Assembly: GCA_016708345.1 (NCBI GenBank)
Contig: JADJFX010000038.1
Span: 94,728-158,727 of the forward strand
Length of the DNA: 64,000 nt
Reading direction: 5' to 3'
Source of the DNA: Candidatus Rhodoferax bjergmarkensis
GTDB taxonomy: Bacteria > Pseudomonadota > Gammaproteobacteria > Burkholderiales > Burkholderiaceae_C
The first letter of the stretch is position 1; each line of letters opens with the position of its first letter. The translations under genes were made by a program, and so were the position numbers. Of the stretch, positions 1 through 8,888 are shown piece by piece. The notes beneath the pieces were generated by a model. The model ran no database searches. It worked only from the letters and a program-made list of their open reading frames with translations, and was not told the DNA's origin.

Positions 1-1531
1 TGGTGCTGTGATTGTTTTGCGCCCCGTCGCGATTGTCTTCCCCGTTGAGCAAATTGTGCTTGCGCCGGTAGGAGGTGAGATCGGTCAAGGTCATGCCATC
101 ATGCGCGGTGATCATGTTGACGCTGGACAAAGGATTGCGACCGCCGTGATCAAACAAGTCACTGGAGCCGGTAATCCGGCGCGCAAAATCCCCGCGCGTG
201 CAGTCAAAACCGAGCCAGAACGCACGGCTGGTATCGCGAAACCGGTCGTTCCATTCGAGCCAGCCGGCAGGGAATTGCCCCAGCTGGTAGCCATCCGGCC
301 CGATGTCCCAAGGCTCCGCAATGAGCTTTACCCGGGCCAGCACCGGATCGAGTCCGATGGCCGCCAGCAAGCCCGACATCGGGTGGAATTTATGGTGCAG
401 CAAGGGGTCACGCCCCAAAGCGGTGGCCAGATCAAAGCGAAAACCATCCACACCAAAAGCCTGCACCCACCAGCGCAGGCTGTCCATCACCAGCTGCGCC
501 CCGCACGGACGCATCAAACCAAGACTGTTGCCACAACCACTGAAGTTGAGGTACTGGCCAGCGTCATCCAGCGCGTACCAGCTGGCATTGTCCAGCCCGC
601 GCCAGCTCAGGGTAGAACCCATCGCATCACCTTCGGCGCTATGGTTGTAAACCACATCCAGCACTACTTCGAGTCCGTTCAGGTGCAGCAGATCCACCAT
701 GAACCGGAATTCTGCACGGTCATCCGCGAATTGACCGCTGGCATACCCCGGTTCGGGAATGAAAAATCCGAGCGTGTTGTAGCCCCAATAGTTGCGCAAG
801 CCCTTTTTCAGCAAATGCCCCTCTGTCACATGCAGTTGCACCGGCAACAGACACAGCGTGGTGATGCCCAAGCGCCGGTAGTGCGCCAGCATGGGGGGGC
901 TGACCAGCCCCGCATAGGTGCCACGCAGAGCCTGCGGCACCTCAGGATGGCGCTGCGTCAAGCCTTTGACGTGTGCCTCGTACAGCACCGTATGGGCAAG
1001 CGGTACTTGGGGGCCTGGCGTCATGTCGGCTCCAGCCTGCAACTCGGCCTTGAGGTCCAGAATGCGGGCTTTCGGAATGCGCGCTGCATCATTGGCCGGG
1101 TCACGCCTGGCATCGCGCATCGAGGTTCCCTCTTCGGTCCTCTCCAGGTAATCATGCTCCAGCGACAGATTTTTCTTGTCCCCCACGATGGCACGCGCGA
1201 ACGGGTCAATCAGCAATTTGGCCGGATTGAAGCGATGCCCGCGTGCAGGTTGATAGGGGCCATGCGCTCGCAATCCATAAAGTTGCCCCACCCCGAGTCC
1301 GGGCACAAACCCATGCCAGACTCCGTTGGTGCAGGTTGGCAGCGTAAAACGCGCTGTTTCCTGCTGGCCTGTTTCGTCAAACAAACAAACCTCAATGCGC
1401 TCTGCATGGCGTGAAAAGACAGCGAAGTTCACGCCCTCCTGCCCGCCCCATTTGATGCAGGTTGCTCCCATGGGCCATGCCTGCCCCAACCCACAAGTCA
1501 CCGTATTGACGACGCCAACGGCCTGGTTCAT
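1..1531 (-). CDS. glgX: Glycogen debranching enzyme GlgX (3' end beyond window)
   Basis: A glycoside hydrolase family 13 enzyme that hydrolyses alpha-1,6 branches of glycogen after phosphorylase trimming. The frame is open for 510 codons from the ATG at 1531 to the window edge, so the C-terminus is missing. An N-terminal CBM48-like region is followed by the GH13 barrel: the DVVYNHSAEG block, the nucleophile Asp in GFRFDLA (about residue 367) and the acid Glu in IAEPWDIGPDGYQLG (about residue 406). The PDGYQLG-type continuation and the SAEGDAMGSTLSWRGLDN block are typical of GlgX/TreX rather than GlgB. Its ATG overlaps the glgB stop (ATGA, 1528-1531), so the two are probably translationally coupled. 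Confidence 0.93.
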   Translation of the reverse strand, partial: MNQAVGVVNTVTCGLGQAWPMGATCIKWGGQEGVNFAVFSRHAERIEVCLFDETGQQETARFTLPTCTNGVWHGFVPGLGVGQLYGLRAHGPYQPARGHRFNPAKLLIDPFARAIVGDKKNLSLEHDYLERTEEGTSMRDARRDPANDAARIPKARILDLKAELQAGADMTPGPQVPLAHTVLYEAHVKGLTQRHPEVPQALRGTYAGLVSPPMLAHYRRLGITTLCLLPVQLHVTEGHLLKKGLRNYWGYNTLGFFIPEPGYASGQFADDRAEFRFMVDLLHLNGLEVVLDVVYNHSAEGDAMGSTLSWRGLDNASWYALDDAGQYLNFSGCGNSLGLMRPCGAQLVMDSLRWWVQAFGVDGFRFDLATALGRDPLLHHKFHPMSGLLAAIGLDPVLARVKLIAEPWDIGPDGYQLGQFPAGWLEWNDRFRDTSRAFWLGFDCTRGDFARRITGSSDLFDHGGRNPLSSVNMITAHDGMTLTDLTSYRRKHNLLNGEDNRDGAQNNHST

Positions 1532-3441
1532 GCTGTTTCTCCAGCCATCAAGTACAGCACCCCCAAAGGTGGCAGGGACAACACCACTGAGGCAGCACAA
1601 CCGTGCGAGGGAACATTCTGCGCCGTCACACGGCCAAAATTGCCGACCTCGCTGCCGCCGTAATGCGAGGAATCGGTGTTCAAAACCTCGGTCCAGACCC
1701 CGGCATGCGGCACCCCCAAGCGATAACCATGACGTACCACCGGTGTCAAATTACACACAACAACTACCTGCTGTTCTGGTGTGACACCGTAGCGAACAAA
1801 GCTGAATACCGATTGCGCCCGGTCTTCGACGTCGATCCACCTGAATCCGCCCGCGTCATCATCACGGGCATGCAGCGCCGCATGGTTGCGGTAGAGGTGA
1901 TTGAGATCACGCACCAGGTGTTGCACCCCCGCATGGTCCGGGTTGTCCAGCAAGCCCCAGTCGAGTTCGCCATCGTGATTCCACTCCCGGGTTTGCGCCA
2001 GTTCGCAGCCCATGAACATGAGTTTGCGGCCTGGATGGGCGTACATCAGCGCATACAAGGCACGCAGGTTTGCCCGCTTTTGCCATGGGTCACCCCACAT
2101 CTTGCCGTACAGCGAACCCTTGCCATGCACCACCTCATCATGCGACAACGGCAATACAAAATGCTCACTGTAGGCGTACATCATGGCAAAACTGATGCGC
2201 TCATGGTGGTGTGAGCGGTACACCGGGTCCAGAGCGAAATAAGCCAGAGTGTCATGCATCCACCCCAGATTCCATTTGTAATGGAAACCCAGACCGCCAT
2301 TCCAGGGCGGTGCCGTCACGCCGTGAAAGGCCGTGGACTCCTCCGCCACCGCAATCGCGCCAGGCACTTCCACCCCCAACACGCGGTTGACTTCACGTAA
2401 AAACGCAATGGCTTCATAGTTTTCACGGCCGCCGTCCCGGTTGGGAACCCACTCGCCTTCAGGACGGCTGTAATCACGGTACAGCATGGAGGCTACGGCA
2501 TCGACCCGAAGCCCGTCAATGCCATAGCGCTCAATCCAGAACAGTGCATTGCCAACCAGAAAGTTGCGCACTTCGTCACGGCTGAAGTTGTAAATCAGCG
2601 TATTCCAGTCACGGTGAAAACCTTCTCGCGGGTCGGCATGCTCAAACAGCTCTGTTCCATCGAAGCGTGCCAGCGCATGCTTGTCAGTTGGAAAATGGGC
2701 CGGCACCCAGTCCAGCAGCACCTGCAAACCAGCCTCGTGCGCCGTTGCCACAAAGTCACGAAAGGCTTCGGGTGTGCCATAGCGGGCGGTTGGCGCGTAC
2801 AGCCCGGTCGGCTGGTAGCCCCAAGAACCATAAAACGGGTGCTCGTTGACCGGCATCAATTCGATATGGGTAAACCCCATGTCCACCACATACGGCACCA
2901 GCGTTCGCGCCAGATAATCCCAATCTGGCATCTGCCCGTTGGGCCGCCGCCAAGACCCGACATGCACCTCGTAAATACTCATGGGCGCATTCAAGGCATT
3001 GGCCTGCGCACGCTGGCCCGGCGGCAGCAACACCGGCTCAGGCAACTTCATGACCATGCAGGCATGGCCGGAGCCGCTTTCGGTGCGCAGGGCGTAGGGG
3101 TCGGTCTTGAAGACCTGCTCGCCATCAGCGCCCACCACGAAAAACTTGTACATGGTGCCTTCACCAACACCGGGGACAAAAATCTCCCAGGTGCCGCATT
3201 CGAAACGATGGTGCATGACGTGCTGGTGCGAGTCCCAATGGTTGAAATCTCCCACCACCGACACTTTTTTCGCATTCGGTGCCCACACGGCAAACGCCGT
3301 ACCGGCCACACCGCTGCGCGTGCAAAGGTGAGCGCCCAGTTTTTCCCACGGACGAAGATGCCGCCCCTGCGCCAGCAGCCATACATCGACCTCGCCCAGC
3401 CAGGGTTCACTGAAATGAGAATTTAATGCGCTTTGTGGCAT
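1528..3441 (-). CDS. glgB: 1,4-alpha-glucan branching enzyme GlgB
   Basis: Cytoplasmic enzyme that creates alpha-1,6 branches in glycogen. It has 637 residues, shorter than the roughly 730 of E. coli because it lacks the extra N-terminal N1 module. A CBM48 domain (about 45-130, with WAPNAKKVSVVGDFNHWD) precedes the GH13 barrel. Visible motifs are YEVHVGSW (157-164), the nucleophile Asp314 in GLRVDAV, the acid Glu367 in AVAEEST and LSHDEVVHGKGS. The first gene of a glgB-glgX pair; no glgA or glgC is seen in the window. The ATG at 3441 has no strong ribosome binding site, so a slightly later start is possible. Confidence 0.96.
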   Translation of the reverse strand: MPQSALNSHFSEPWLGEVDVWLLAQGRHLRPWEKLGAHLCTRSGVAGTAFAVWAPNAKKVSVVGDFNHWDSHQHVMHHRFECGTWEIFVPGVGEGTMYKFFVVGADGEQVFKTDPYALRTESGSGHACMVMKLPEPVLLPPGQRAQANALNAPMSIYEVHVGSWRRPNGQMPDWDYLARTLVPYVVDMGFTHIELMPVNEHPFYGSWGYQPTGLYAPTARYGTPEAFRDFVATAHEAGLQVLLDWVPAHFPTDKHALARFDGTELFEHADPREGFHRDWNTLIYNFSRDEVRNFLVGNALFWIERYGIDGLRVDAVASMLYRDYSRPEGEWVPNRDGGRENYEAIAFLREVNRVLGVEVPGAIAVAEESTAFHGVTAPPWNGGLGFHYKWNLGWMHDTLAYFALDPVYRSHHHERISFAMMYAYSEHFVLPLSHDEVVHGKGSLYGKMWGDPWQKRANLRALYALMYAHPGRKLMFMGCELAQTREWNHDGELDWGLLDNPDHAGVQHLVRDLNHLYRNHAALHARDDDAGGFRWIDVEDRAQSVFSFVRYGVTPEQQVVVVCNLTPVVRHGYRLGVPHAGVWTEVLNTDSSHYGGSEVGNFGRVTAQNVPSHGCAASVVLSLPPLGVLYLMAGETA

Positions 3442-3590
3442 GCTGATAAAGAGGTTATAAAGACAAGTACATTGTGCTACTTTACTTGACAGTGCTTGAT
3501 CCCCCCTCTGCTTTCACGCAGTCACCCGTTCGCTATAAAATTTAAAACACTTGCCCTGACATCAGCACCCAGCGTTCACCCCAGCGTTTT

Positions 3591-4265
3591 TCACTGCCGA
3601 ACTATGGTGTCGCCTGAATACTTGACCGTTTCACCGACGGAAAAACCGGGGCTATGGTCAAAGCGGAAATTTTTCTTGATGCCAAATGGGTTTTGTACCG
3701 TGACGGACCAGACCTTGCGCGATTTCATTTGCCCTTCGATGGTCTTTCCTGCGTAAGCCCCACCCACGGCACCCACCACGGTAGCAATGTCTTTGCCAGT
3801 GCCACCGCCCACCTGGTTGCCCAGCAAAGCACCGGCGGCACCGCCCGCGATGATGCCCAATGCGCCGCCTTCACCCTCTTTATCCAGCACGTTGACGGCC
3901 AGCACCTTGGCGCAGTCGTCACACAGCGGTTTGGAAACAGGGGCAGGGGCGGCCACCTTGGTGGCAGGCACCGGGGCTGCCGCAATAGCAGCCGATTTAA
4001 CTGACGTTTGAACAGTCATTTTCTTCTTGGCCACAGCGATTGACTGGTCGTACTCAGCCTTGGCATCGCGTCGGCACTGAAGCCGGGCGCTGGACGATTT
4101 TTCTTCAGCACACAGTGCGTTGTCACTGGTATAACGCGTCATGGCGCGCTTGCTGTCGGCAGCAAACTGGGCCTTGGGCGTCATGGCTGTTTCAGCCACA
4201 GCGAAAGATGGAACCGCTGAAAGGATCAAGGCACTGGTCCATGCCAACATTTGCTTCTTCAACAT
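3591..4265 (-). CDS. Glycine-zipper 2TM envelope protein
   Basis: A 224-residue exported protein. A signal peptide (1-24, cleavage predicted after AVA) is followed by a polar region with paired cysteines at 115 and 118 (CDDC). A glycine-zipper segment follows (about 131-173, GG.LG..AGGAAGALLGN and GAVGGAYAG), then a short beta-rich tail. This is the architecture of the 17-kDa surface antigen / glycine zipper 2TM family of outer-membrane-associated proteins. No lipobox cysteine is visible at the cleavage site, unlike many relatives. It stands alone, convergent with nothing on its side; function in the envelope is inferred only from the family. Confidence 0.75.
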   Translation of the reverse strand: MLKKQMLAWTSALILSAVPSFAVAETAMTPKAQFAADSKRAMTRYTSDNALCAEEKSSSARLQCRRDAKAEYDQSIAVAKKKMTVQTSVKSAAIAAAPVPATKVAAPAPVSKPLCDDCAKVLAVNVLDKEGEGGALGIIAGGAAGALLGNQVGGGTGKDIATVVGAVGGAYAGKTIEGQMKSRKVWSVTVQNPFGIKKNFRFDHSPGFSVGETVKYSGDTIVRQ

Positions 4266-4390
4266 CGACTCCTGAATGAAATGGATCGCTCACAGACACA
4301 ACATGATGAGTGAGTGACTGCGCGCGCTCGCAAGAATAGCTGCAATTTGAGCGCCAGCCAAAACACGCCCGCAAAAATGATCGGTGCGCG

Positions 4391-4645
4391 TCAATGCTGA
4401 CCCATGGAGGGGCCCGGTCCCCGACCCGCGATATGGCGGAAGGTGATGCGCCCCTTGGTCAGGTCGTAGGGCGACATTTCCAGCGAAACCTTGTCGCCCG
4501 CCAAGATGCGGATATGGTGCTTGCGCATCTTGCCACCGGTGTAGGCAACCAACTGGTGTCCGTTGTCCAGAGTGACACGAAAACGGGAATCGGGCAGCAC
4601 ATCCGTAACCATGCCACTCATTTCTATCAATTCTTCTTTGGCCAT
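4391..4645 (-). CDS. infA: Translation initiation factor IF-1
   Basis: An 84-residue single OB-fold protein that occupies the ribosomal A site during initiation. The sequence opens MAKEELIEMSGMV and carries the conserved GHQLVAYTGGKMRKHHIRILAGDKV and SPYDLTKGRI segments. It is about 12 residues longer than the E. coli protein because of a Gly/Pro-rich tail ending GPGPSMGQH, as in the longer second IF-1 form often found in betaproteobacteria. The frame is open further upstream, but the ATG at 4645 is preceded by GGAGAG at good spacing and matches the family start, so the longer reading is rejected. It lies outside any ribosomal protein operon. Confidence 0.93.
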   Translation of the reverse strand: MAKEELIEMSGMVTDVLPDSRFRVTLDNGHQLVAYTGGKMRKHHIRILAGDKVSLEMSPYDLTKGRITFRHIAGRGPGPSMGQH

Positions 4646-4849
4646 GGCCACTCTCCGGTTGGGTTTAAAAAAGGCAGGAGCTACTGCATGCCAGACGGCA
4701 AGAACAGGCCCATGATGAATGCAACGGGCCTGCAAGGCACCGTGACGCTTTGAATCGGGGGTTGGACGTTGGGTTAGTGAAACAACCCGGATGAACTGCG
4801 CTGCCACGGCATTGACCAAGGCAGCACGGCCATTGTAACGCGCCAGCCC

Positions 4850-4984
4850 TTATTCCGTTTCCAAATCATTTGTGTCCAGGCGCGAAGCCGCAGGCAGTGC
4901 GCCAGCGTGTCCCATAGCACCTGCCGATCCTCTGGGAGGACAAGGCGAAGCAACTACGACACGGATGATCTAGAAATGGCGTTA
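4850..4984. repeat. Family B palindromic mini-element, copy 1 (135 bp)
   Basis: The element starts TTATTCCGTTTCCAAATC and ends with the imperfect complement GATCTAGAAATGGCGTTA. Its interior carries GCGAAGCCGCAGGCAGTGC and GACAAGGCGAAGCAAC. The same ends and interior recur at 36594-36698 (inverted) and 38758-38864. It is non-coding and has terminal inverted repeats of about 18 bp, so it is MITE-like. It lies directly upstream of the cytochrome cluster that begins at 5033, where it may displace or contain promoter elements. Confidence 0.85.
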
Positions 4985-5032
4985 TGAATTACTTAATCTG
5001 CGCTGCCTAACATTCGGCCCCAAGGAGGTGCC

Positions 5033-5437
5033 ATGCACAAATTTTTGACAATTCTTTCCCGGGCCCTGCTCTTGAGCGCAGCCGCCCTGAGTACATCAAC
5101 TTACGCCGTGACGCCAGCCGAACAGCTTGCCGCCCTGTCGGCACAGGCTGCCACCGCCGCGCAGCCCACGCGCGGTCAGCAGTTCTTTACCCGCCAGCAC
5201 GGCAAGGACTGGAGTTGCTCGTCCTGCCACAGTGCCACGCCCACCGTGGAAGGCAAACACGCCAGCACCGGCAAGGTGATTGCGCCGCTGGCACCGGCCT
5301 TCAACGCCGAGCGCTTTGCCGACACGGCCAAGTCAGAAAAATGGTTTCGCCGCAACTGCAACGACGTGCTGGGGCGCGAATGCACGGCCAGCGAGAAGGC
5401 CGATGTGCTGGCCTGGCTGCTCACGCTCAAACGCTGA
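5033..5437 (+). CDS. shp: Monohaem cytochrome c, SHP family (DUF1924)
   Basis: A 134-residue periplasmic c-type cytochrome resembling sphaeroides haem protein (SHP), a high-spin haem protein that binds oxygen or NO. It has a signal peptide (1-25) and one haem motif CSSCH (62-66). The C-terminal part carries NDVLGRECTASEKADVLAWLLTLKR, and an asparagine from this helix is a known sixth-ligand position in SHP. The start is fixed by a strong AAGGAGGT (5022-5029). First gene of a cluster with the diheme cytochrome and cytochrome b that are its usual electron-transfer partners. The gene symbol follows the Rhodobacter name by homology. Confidence 0.85.
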   Translation: MHKFLTILSRALLLSAAALSTSTYAVTPAEQLAALSAQAATAAQPTRGQQFFTRQHGKDWSCSSCHSATPTVEGKHASTGKVIAPLAPAFNAERFADTAKSEKWFRRNCNDVLGRECTASEKADVLAWLLTLKR

Positions 5438-5486
5438 TGCGCCATCCACCCACCACAGCCCCACTTTCACCGTCAAGGAGCCCCCT

Positions 5487-5969
5487 ATGTTGATGACTCG
5501 TTCAACACTTAAACCGATCGCCATTGCGCTGCTGGCAACAAGCCTTGCGGCGTCCGCCCACGCCGATTCGCGGAGCCCGCAGGCCCCGCCCTTGCCCAAG
5601 TACCAGCAAGAGTGCGCATCCTGCCACACGGCCTTTGCGCCCGGCCAGTTGCCGGCGGCTTCGTGGCAGCGCATCATGGGCTCGCTGGGCAAACATTACG
5701 GCGTTGATGCCTCGCTGGATGAGACCAGTGCTCGCGAAATCAGCGGCTGGCTCAAGGCCCATGCGGGAACCTACAAGCGGGTCAGCGAAGAGCCGCCACA
5801 GGACCGCATCACAAAGTCCGCCTGGTTTTTACGCAAACACAATGAGCGCGAGGTATCGCCTGCGGTCTGGAAGCGAACCTCTGTCGGCAGCCCCGCCAAT
5901 TGCGCAGCCTGCCACCCCAACGCATCGCAAGGCAGCTACAGCGAGCACGACATCAAAATTCCGAGGTAA
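5487..5969 (+). CDS. dhc: Diheme cytochrome c, DHC type
   Basis: A 160-residue periplasmic diheme cytochrome. It has a signal peptide ending ASAHA (about residue 26) and two haem motifs, CASCH (43-47) and CAACH (139-143). In Rhodobacter the equivalent protein donates electrons to SHP. The ATG at 5487 is chosen because AAGGAG lies 6 bases upstream and a signal peptide follows; the frame itself is open further upstream across the end of shp. It is 49 bp after shp and 5 bp before the cytochrome b gene, so the three are almost certainly co-transcribed. Confidence 0.9.
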   Translation: MLMTRSTLKPIAIALLATSLAASAHADSRSPQAPPLPKYQQECASCHTAFAPGQLPAASWQRIMGSLGKHYGVDASLDETSAREISGWLKAHAGTYKRVSEEPPQDRITKSAWFLRKHNEREVSPAVWKRTSVGSPANCAACHPNASQGSYSEHDIKIPR

Positions 5970-5974
5970 GCACC

Positions 5975-6676
5975 ATGACCGATTCAAACGAAAAAACCAA
6001 AATTCTGGTGTGGGATGCGCCGGTGCGCGTGTTTCACTGGCTGATGGTGCTGAGTTTTGCCGGGGCGTATCTGACGGCAGAGAGCGAACGCTGGCGTCTG
6101 GTACATGTCAGCCTGGGCTACACCATGGCTGGGCTGCTGGTGTTTCGCATTTTGTGGGGGCTCATTGGCACACCTTATGCCCGCTTCAGCAGCTTTGTGC
6201 GTGGCCCGGCCGTGGTTGTTCGTTATCTGAGGGCCATGGTGAACGGCAAGCCCGAGCACCATCTCGGCCACAACCCGGCCGGGGCGATGGCGATCGTGCT
6301 GTTGCTGCTTTTGAGCGCGGCCTGTGTCACCTCAGGCTGGGCGGTTTACAACGATGTGGGGGGCCACTGGCTGGAGGAGTTGCATGAAGGCGCTGCTGGC
6401 TTCATGCTGGCGGTGGTGGCTGTGCATGTGGCAGGCGCCCTCGTGACGAGTTGGCTGCACCGTGAAAATCTGGTCCGCTCCATGGTCAACGGCAAAAAAA
6501 TCGGTGCGCCTGGCGACGGCATCCGCAAGGCATGGCGAGGATTGGCCATTTTGATGCTGGCCGCAACCCTCGGGTTTTGGTGGCTGCAATGGCAGAGCGC
6601 GCCTTCAGGTGCGGCTACGCCTTGGGCGGCAACGGAACCTAGCCGCTCCAAAAAGCATCAAAGCCACGATGACTGA
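5975..6676 (+). CDS. Cytochrome b561-type membrane protein
   Basis: A 233-residue integral membrane cytochrome b, with four hydrophobic helices in the cytochrome b561/Ni-Fe hydrogenase cytochrome b family pattern. Candidate haem-ligand histidines are H21 (VFHWLM), H44 (LVHVSLGY), H137 (ELHEGA) and H151 (VAVHVAG). It would carry quinol electrons to DHC and on to SHP. Its Shine-Dalgarno GAGG overlaps the dhc stop, indicating coupling. A further hydrophobic segment near the C-terminus (ILMLAATLGFWWLQW) precedes a charged tail. Confidence 0.88.
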   Translation: MTDSNEKTKILVWDAPVRVFHWLMVLSFAGAYLTAESERWRLVHVSLGYTMAGLLVFRILWGLIGTPYARFSSFVRGPAVVVRYLRAMVNGKPEHHLGHNPAGAMAIVLLLLLSAACVTSGWAVYNDVGGHWLEELHEGAAGFMLAVVAVHVAGALVTSWLHRENLVRSMVNGKKIGAPGDGIRKAWRGLAILMLAATLGFWWLQWQSAPSGAATPWAATEPSRSKKHQSHDD

Positions 6677-6745
6677 ACAAGCCATCACATTGAGACATGG
6701 GTAAAGTCGCACCCGTCAGTCATTTCAACTTGGGAGCTCACTGGT

Positions 6746-7417
6746 ATGCGAATTTTGCTGGCTGAAGACGACCCGATGCTGGGCGACGGACTGCGCGCGG
6801 GCCTGGGCCAGCAGGGCTTTCAGGTGGACTGGGTGCGCGACGGCGTGGCGGCCGAGCGCGAACTCGCATCCTCAGATTACGCCGCCGCAGTGCTGGATCT
6901 GGGTTTGCCGCTGAAGGACGGCATCGATGTTTTGCAGTCCCTGCGCGCGCGCAAAATCACCACGCCTGTGTTGGTGCTGACGGCACGTGACGCGGTGCCC
7001 GATCGCATCCGCGGGCTGGACCTGGGGGCGGATGACTATGTGATCAAACCGGTGGACCTGCATGAGCTCGGTGCCCGGCTGCGCTCACTGGTGCGCCGCG
7101 CCCACGGCCAGATGCAGGACGTCTTGCGCTGTGGCGACGTGTTGATGAACCCAACGGCCCGGCAGGTAAGCTTCAAGGGCCAAGACGTGATCCTGTCCAC
7201 CCGTGAGTTTGATCTGCTGCATGTGCTGATGCTCAATGCAGGGCGGGTGCTGTCACGCGAACAACTGGAGCAAAAGCTGTACAGCTGGGGCTATGAAGTG
7301 GACAGCAACGCGATTGAGGTTCACATTCACCACCTGCGGCGCAAATTACACACTGACATCATCCAGACGGTGCGCGGCATCGGCTACACCGTGCTGCGCA
7401 CACCAGAGGCGCCATAA
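6746..7417 (+). CDS. OmpR-family response regulator
   Basis: A 223-residue response regulator with a receiver domain (1-115; acidic pocket E7, D8, D9; phosphoacceptor D51 in AAVLDLGLP; conserved Lys in VIKPVD) and a C-terminal winged helix of the Trans_reg_C type (HIHHLRRKL and GIGYTVL). It resembles QseB/PmrA/TctD proteins. It lies 69 bp after the cytochrome b gene and 4 bp before the kinase, on the same strand. By position it probably controls the cytochrome cluster; that is inference. Confidence 0.94.
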   Translation: MRILLAEDDPMLGDGLRAGLGQQGFQVDWVRDGVAAERELASSDYAAAVLDLGLPLKDGIDVLQSLRARKITTPVLVLTARDAVPDRIRGLDLGADDYVIKPVDLHELGARLRSLVRRAHGQMQDVLRCGDVLMNPTARQVSFKGQDVILSTREFDLLHVLMLNAGRVLSREQLEQKLYSWGYEVDSNAIEVHIHHLRRKLHTDIIQTVRGIGYTVLRTPEAP

Positions 7418-7421
7418 CACC

Positions 7422-8807
7422 ATGACCCCATCGAACGCACAAAAGTCTTTGCAGGCACACCTGTTGATGCTGGTGCTGGGATGGGTGACGTTGGTGTGGC
7501 TGGGGGCCGCCGTCATGACCTGGGTCAATGCACGCCACGAACTCGATGAACTGCTGGACGGCCATCTGGCCCAGGCGGCCGCCCTGCTGGTGGTGCAGCA
7601 AAGCACCGCCGATCATGATGACGACGTGGCGGACGCCCCGACCCTGCACAAATACGCGCCCAAGGTGATGTTTCAGGTTTTTCACGAAGGGCAATTGGTG
7701 ATGCGTTCGTCCAATGCCGGACTGGCCCCGCTGACCACGACCACGCGCGGCTTTGACTCGGTTCGCCTGGGCGACGGGTCGCAGTGGCGCGTGTTTGCCA
7801 CCCATGGCGGCGAACGCGATGTGCAGGTGTATGTGGGCGAGCAAATGTCCTCGCGCAACTCGATTCTGTGGGCTTGCCTGCAAGGCGCTCTGGTGCCCCT
7901 GGTGTTTTCCCTGCCGCTGCTGGCCCTGGTGCTGTGGTGGGCGGTGCGCCAGGGCCTGGCACCGCTGCGCCAGCTCAGCGAGATGCTGGGCCAACGCAAG
8001 CCACAGGCGCTGGAACCCCTCGGCTTAAGCGACACGCCCTCGGAAATACAGCCTGTGGTGAAGGCTCTGAACGACTTGTTTGAGCGCATTGAGGGCATGA
8101 TGATGTCCGAGCGCCGCTTCACCGCCGATGCAGCGCATGAGCTGCGCACCCCCATTGCCGCCATCCGCGCCCAGGCCCAGGTGGCGCTGGGTGCCGGCCC
8201 CAACGCCGCCCAGCGTGACCATGCCTTGCAAGCCACCTTGGCCGGTTGCGACCGCGCCACCCGGCTGGTTGAACAGCTGCTGACACTGGCGCGGCTGGAA
8301 ACCCCGGCGGCGGTGCCCACCCACCCCCTTGACCTGAGCGCGCTGGTGCAGCGCGTGGCAGCCGAACTGGCGCCCGGCGCTTTGACACGCCGCCAAACGC
8401 TGGAACTCGATGCACCCACGCCTTGCGCCCTGGCAGGCGACGACACGCTGGTGGGCGTGCTGGTGCGCAACCTGATCGACAATGCGCTGCGCTACAGCCC
8501 GGACGGTGCCCACATTAAAGTGAGCGTAGCGTGCGATGCGGAACAAGCGGTTCTGTGCGTGCAAGACAGTGGCCCAGGCATGCAAGCGCAAGACATGGCC
8601 CGGCTGGGCGAGCGTTTTTTCCGGGTGCTGGGCCATGCGCAACCGGGCAGCGGGCTGGGCTGGTCGATTGCAAAGCGCATTGCGGATGTGTCGGGTGCCC
8701 AATTGCAGGTGAGCCGCTCAGAGTTGCTGGGGGGATTGGCCGTGTCAGTGCGCTGGCCGGCGGCGGCGAACACACAAATAAATGCAGAGATCGACTCGGG
8801 CGTTTGA
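7422..8807 (+). CDS. Sensor histidine kinase, QseC-like
   Basis: A 461-residue inner-membrane sensor kinase. TM1 is about 13-35 and TM2 about 150-178, with a periplasmic loop of some 110 residues between them. A HAMP-like linker is followed by a HisKA domain with H239 in AAHELRTPIAAIRAQ. The ATPase domain shows the N box (LVRNLIDNALRYSPDG), the G1 box DSGPGM and GSGLGWSIAKRI. The ATG at 7422 is chosen because it follows the regulator stop by 4 bp and gives a proper N-terminal membrane helix. The stimulus is unknown; the neighbours suggest a redox or gas-related signal. Confidence 0.93.
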   Translation: MTPSNAQKSLQAHLLMLVLGWVTLVWLGAAVMTWVNARHELDELLDGHLAQAAALLVVQQSTADHDDDVADAPTLHKYAPKVMFQVFHEGQLVMRSSNAGLAPLTTTTRGFDSVRLGDGSQWRVFATHGGERDVQVYVGEQMSSRNSILWACLQGALVPLVFSLPLLALVLWWAVRQGLAPLRQLSEMLGQRKPQALEPLGLSDTPSEIQPVVKALNDLFERIEGMMMSERRFTADAAHELRTPIAAIRAQAQVALGAGPNAAQRDHALQATLAGCDRATRLVEQLLTLARLETPAAVPTHPLDLSALVQRVAAELAPGALTRRQTLELDAPTPCALAGDDTLVGVLVRNLIDNALRYSPDGAHIKVSVACDAEQAVLCVQDSGPGMQAQDMARLGERFFRVLGHAQPGSGLGWSIAKRIADVSGAQLQVSRSELLGGLAVSVRWPAAANTQINAEIDSGV

Positions 8808-8888
8808 AACTGGACTTGTGGCGGGTCTGAGCGTTAGGGGGCTATTCGGTGAAAATACGGCATTGCACCCAACATATTTAAAAACACC

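Noticed and set aside
8..1414. Long + strand open frame of 468 codons
   Set aside because: Antisense to glgX, which has complete GH13 motifs; no protein features on the + strand.
4391..4819. 142-codon form of IF-1
   Set aside because: The 84-codon form has the ribosome binding site and the family N-terminus; the extension is unlike IF-1.
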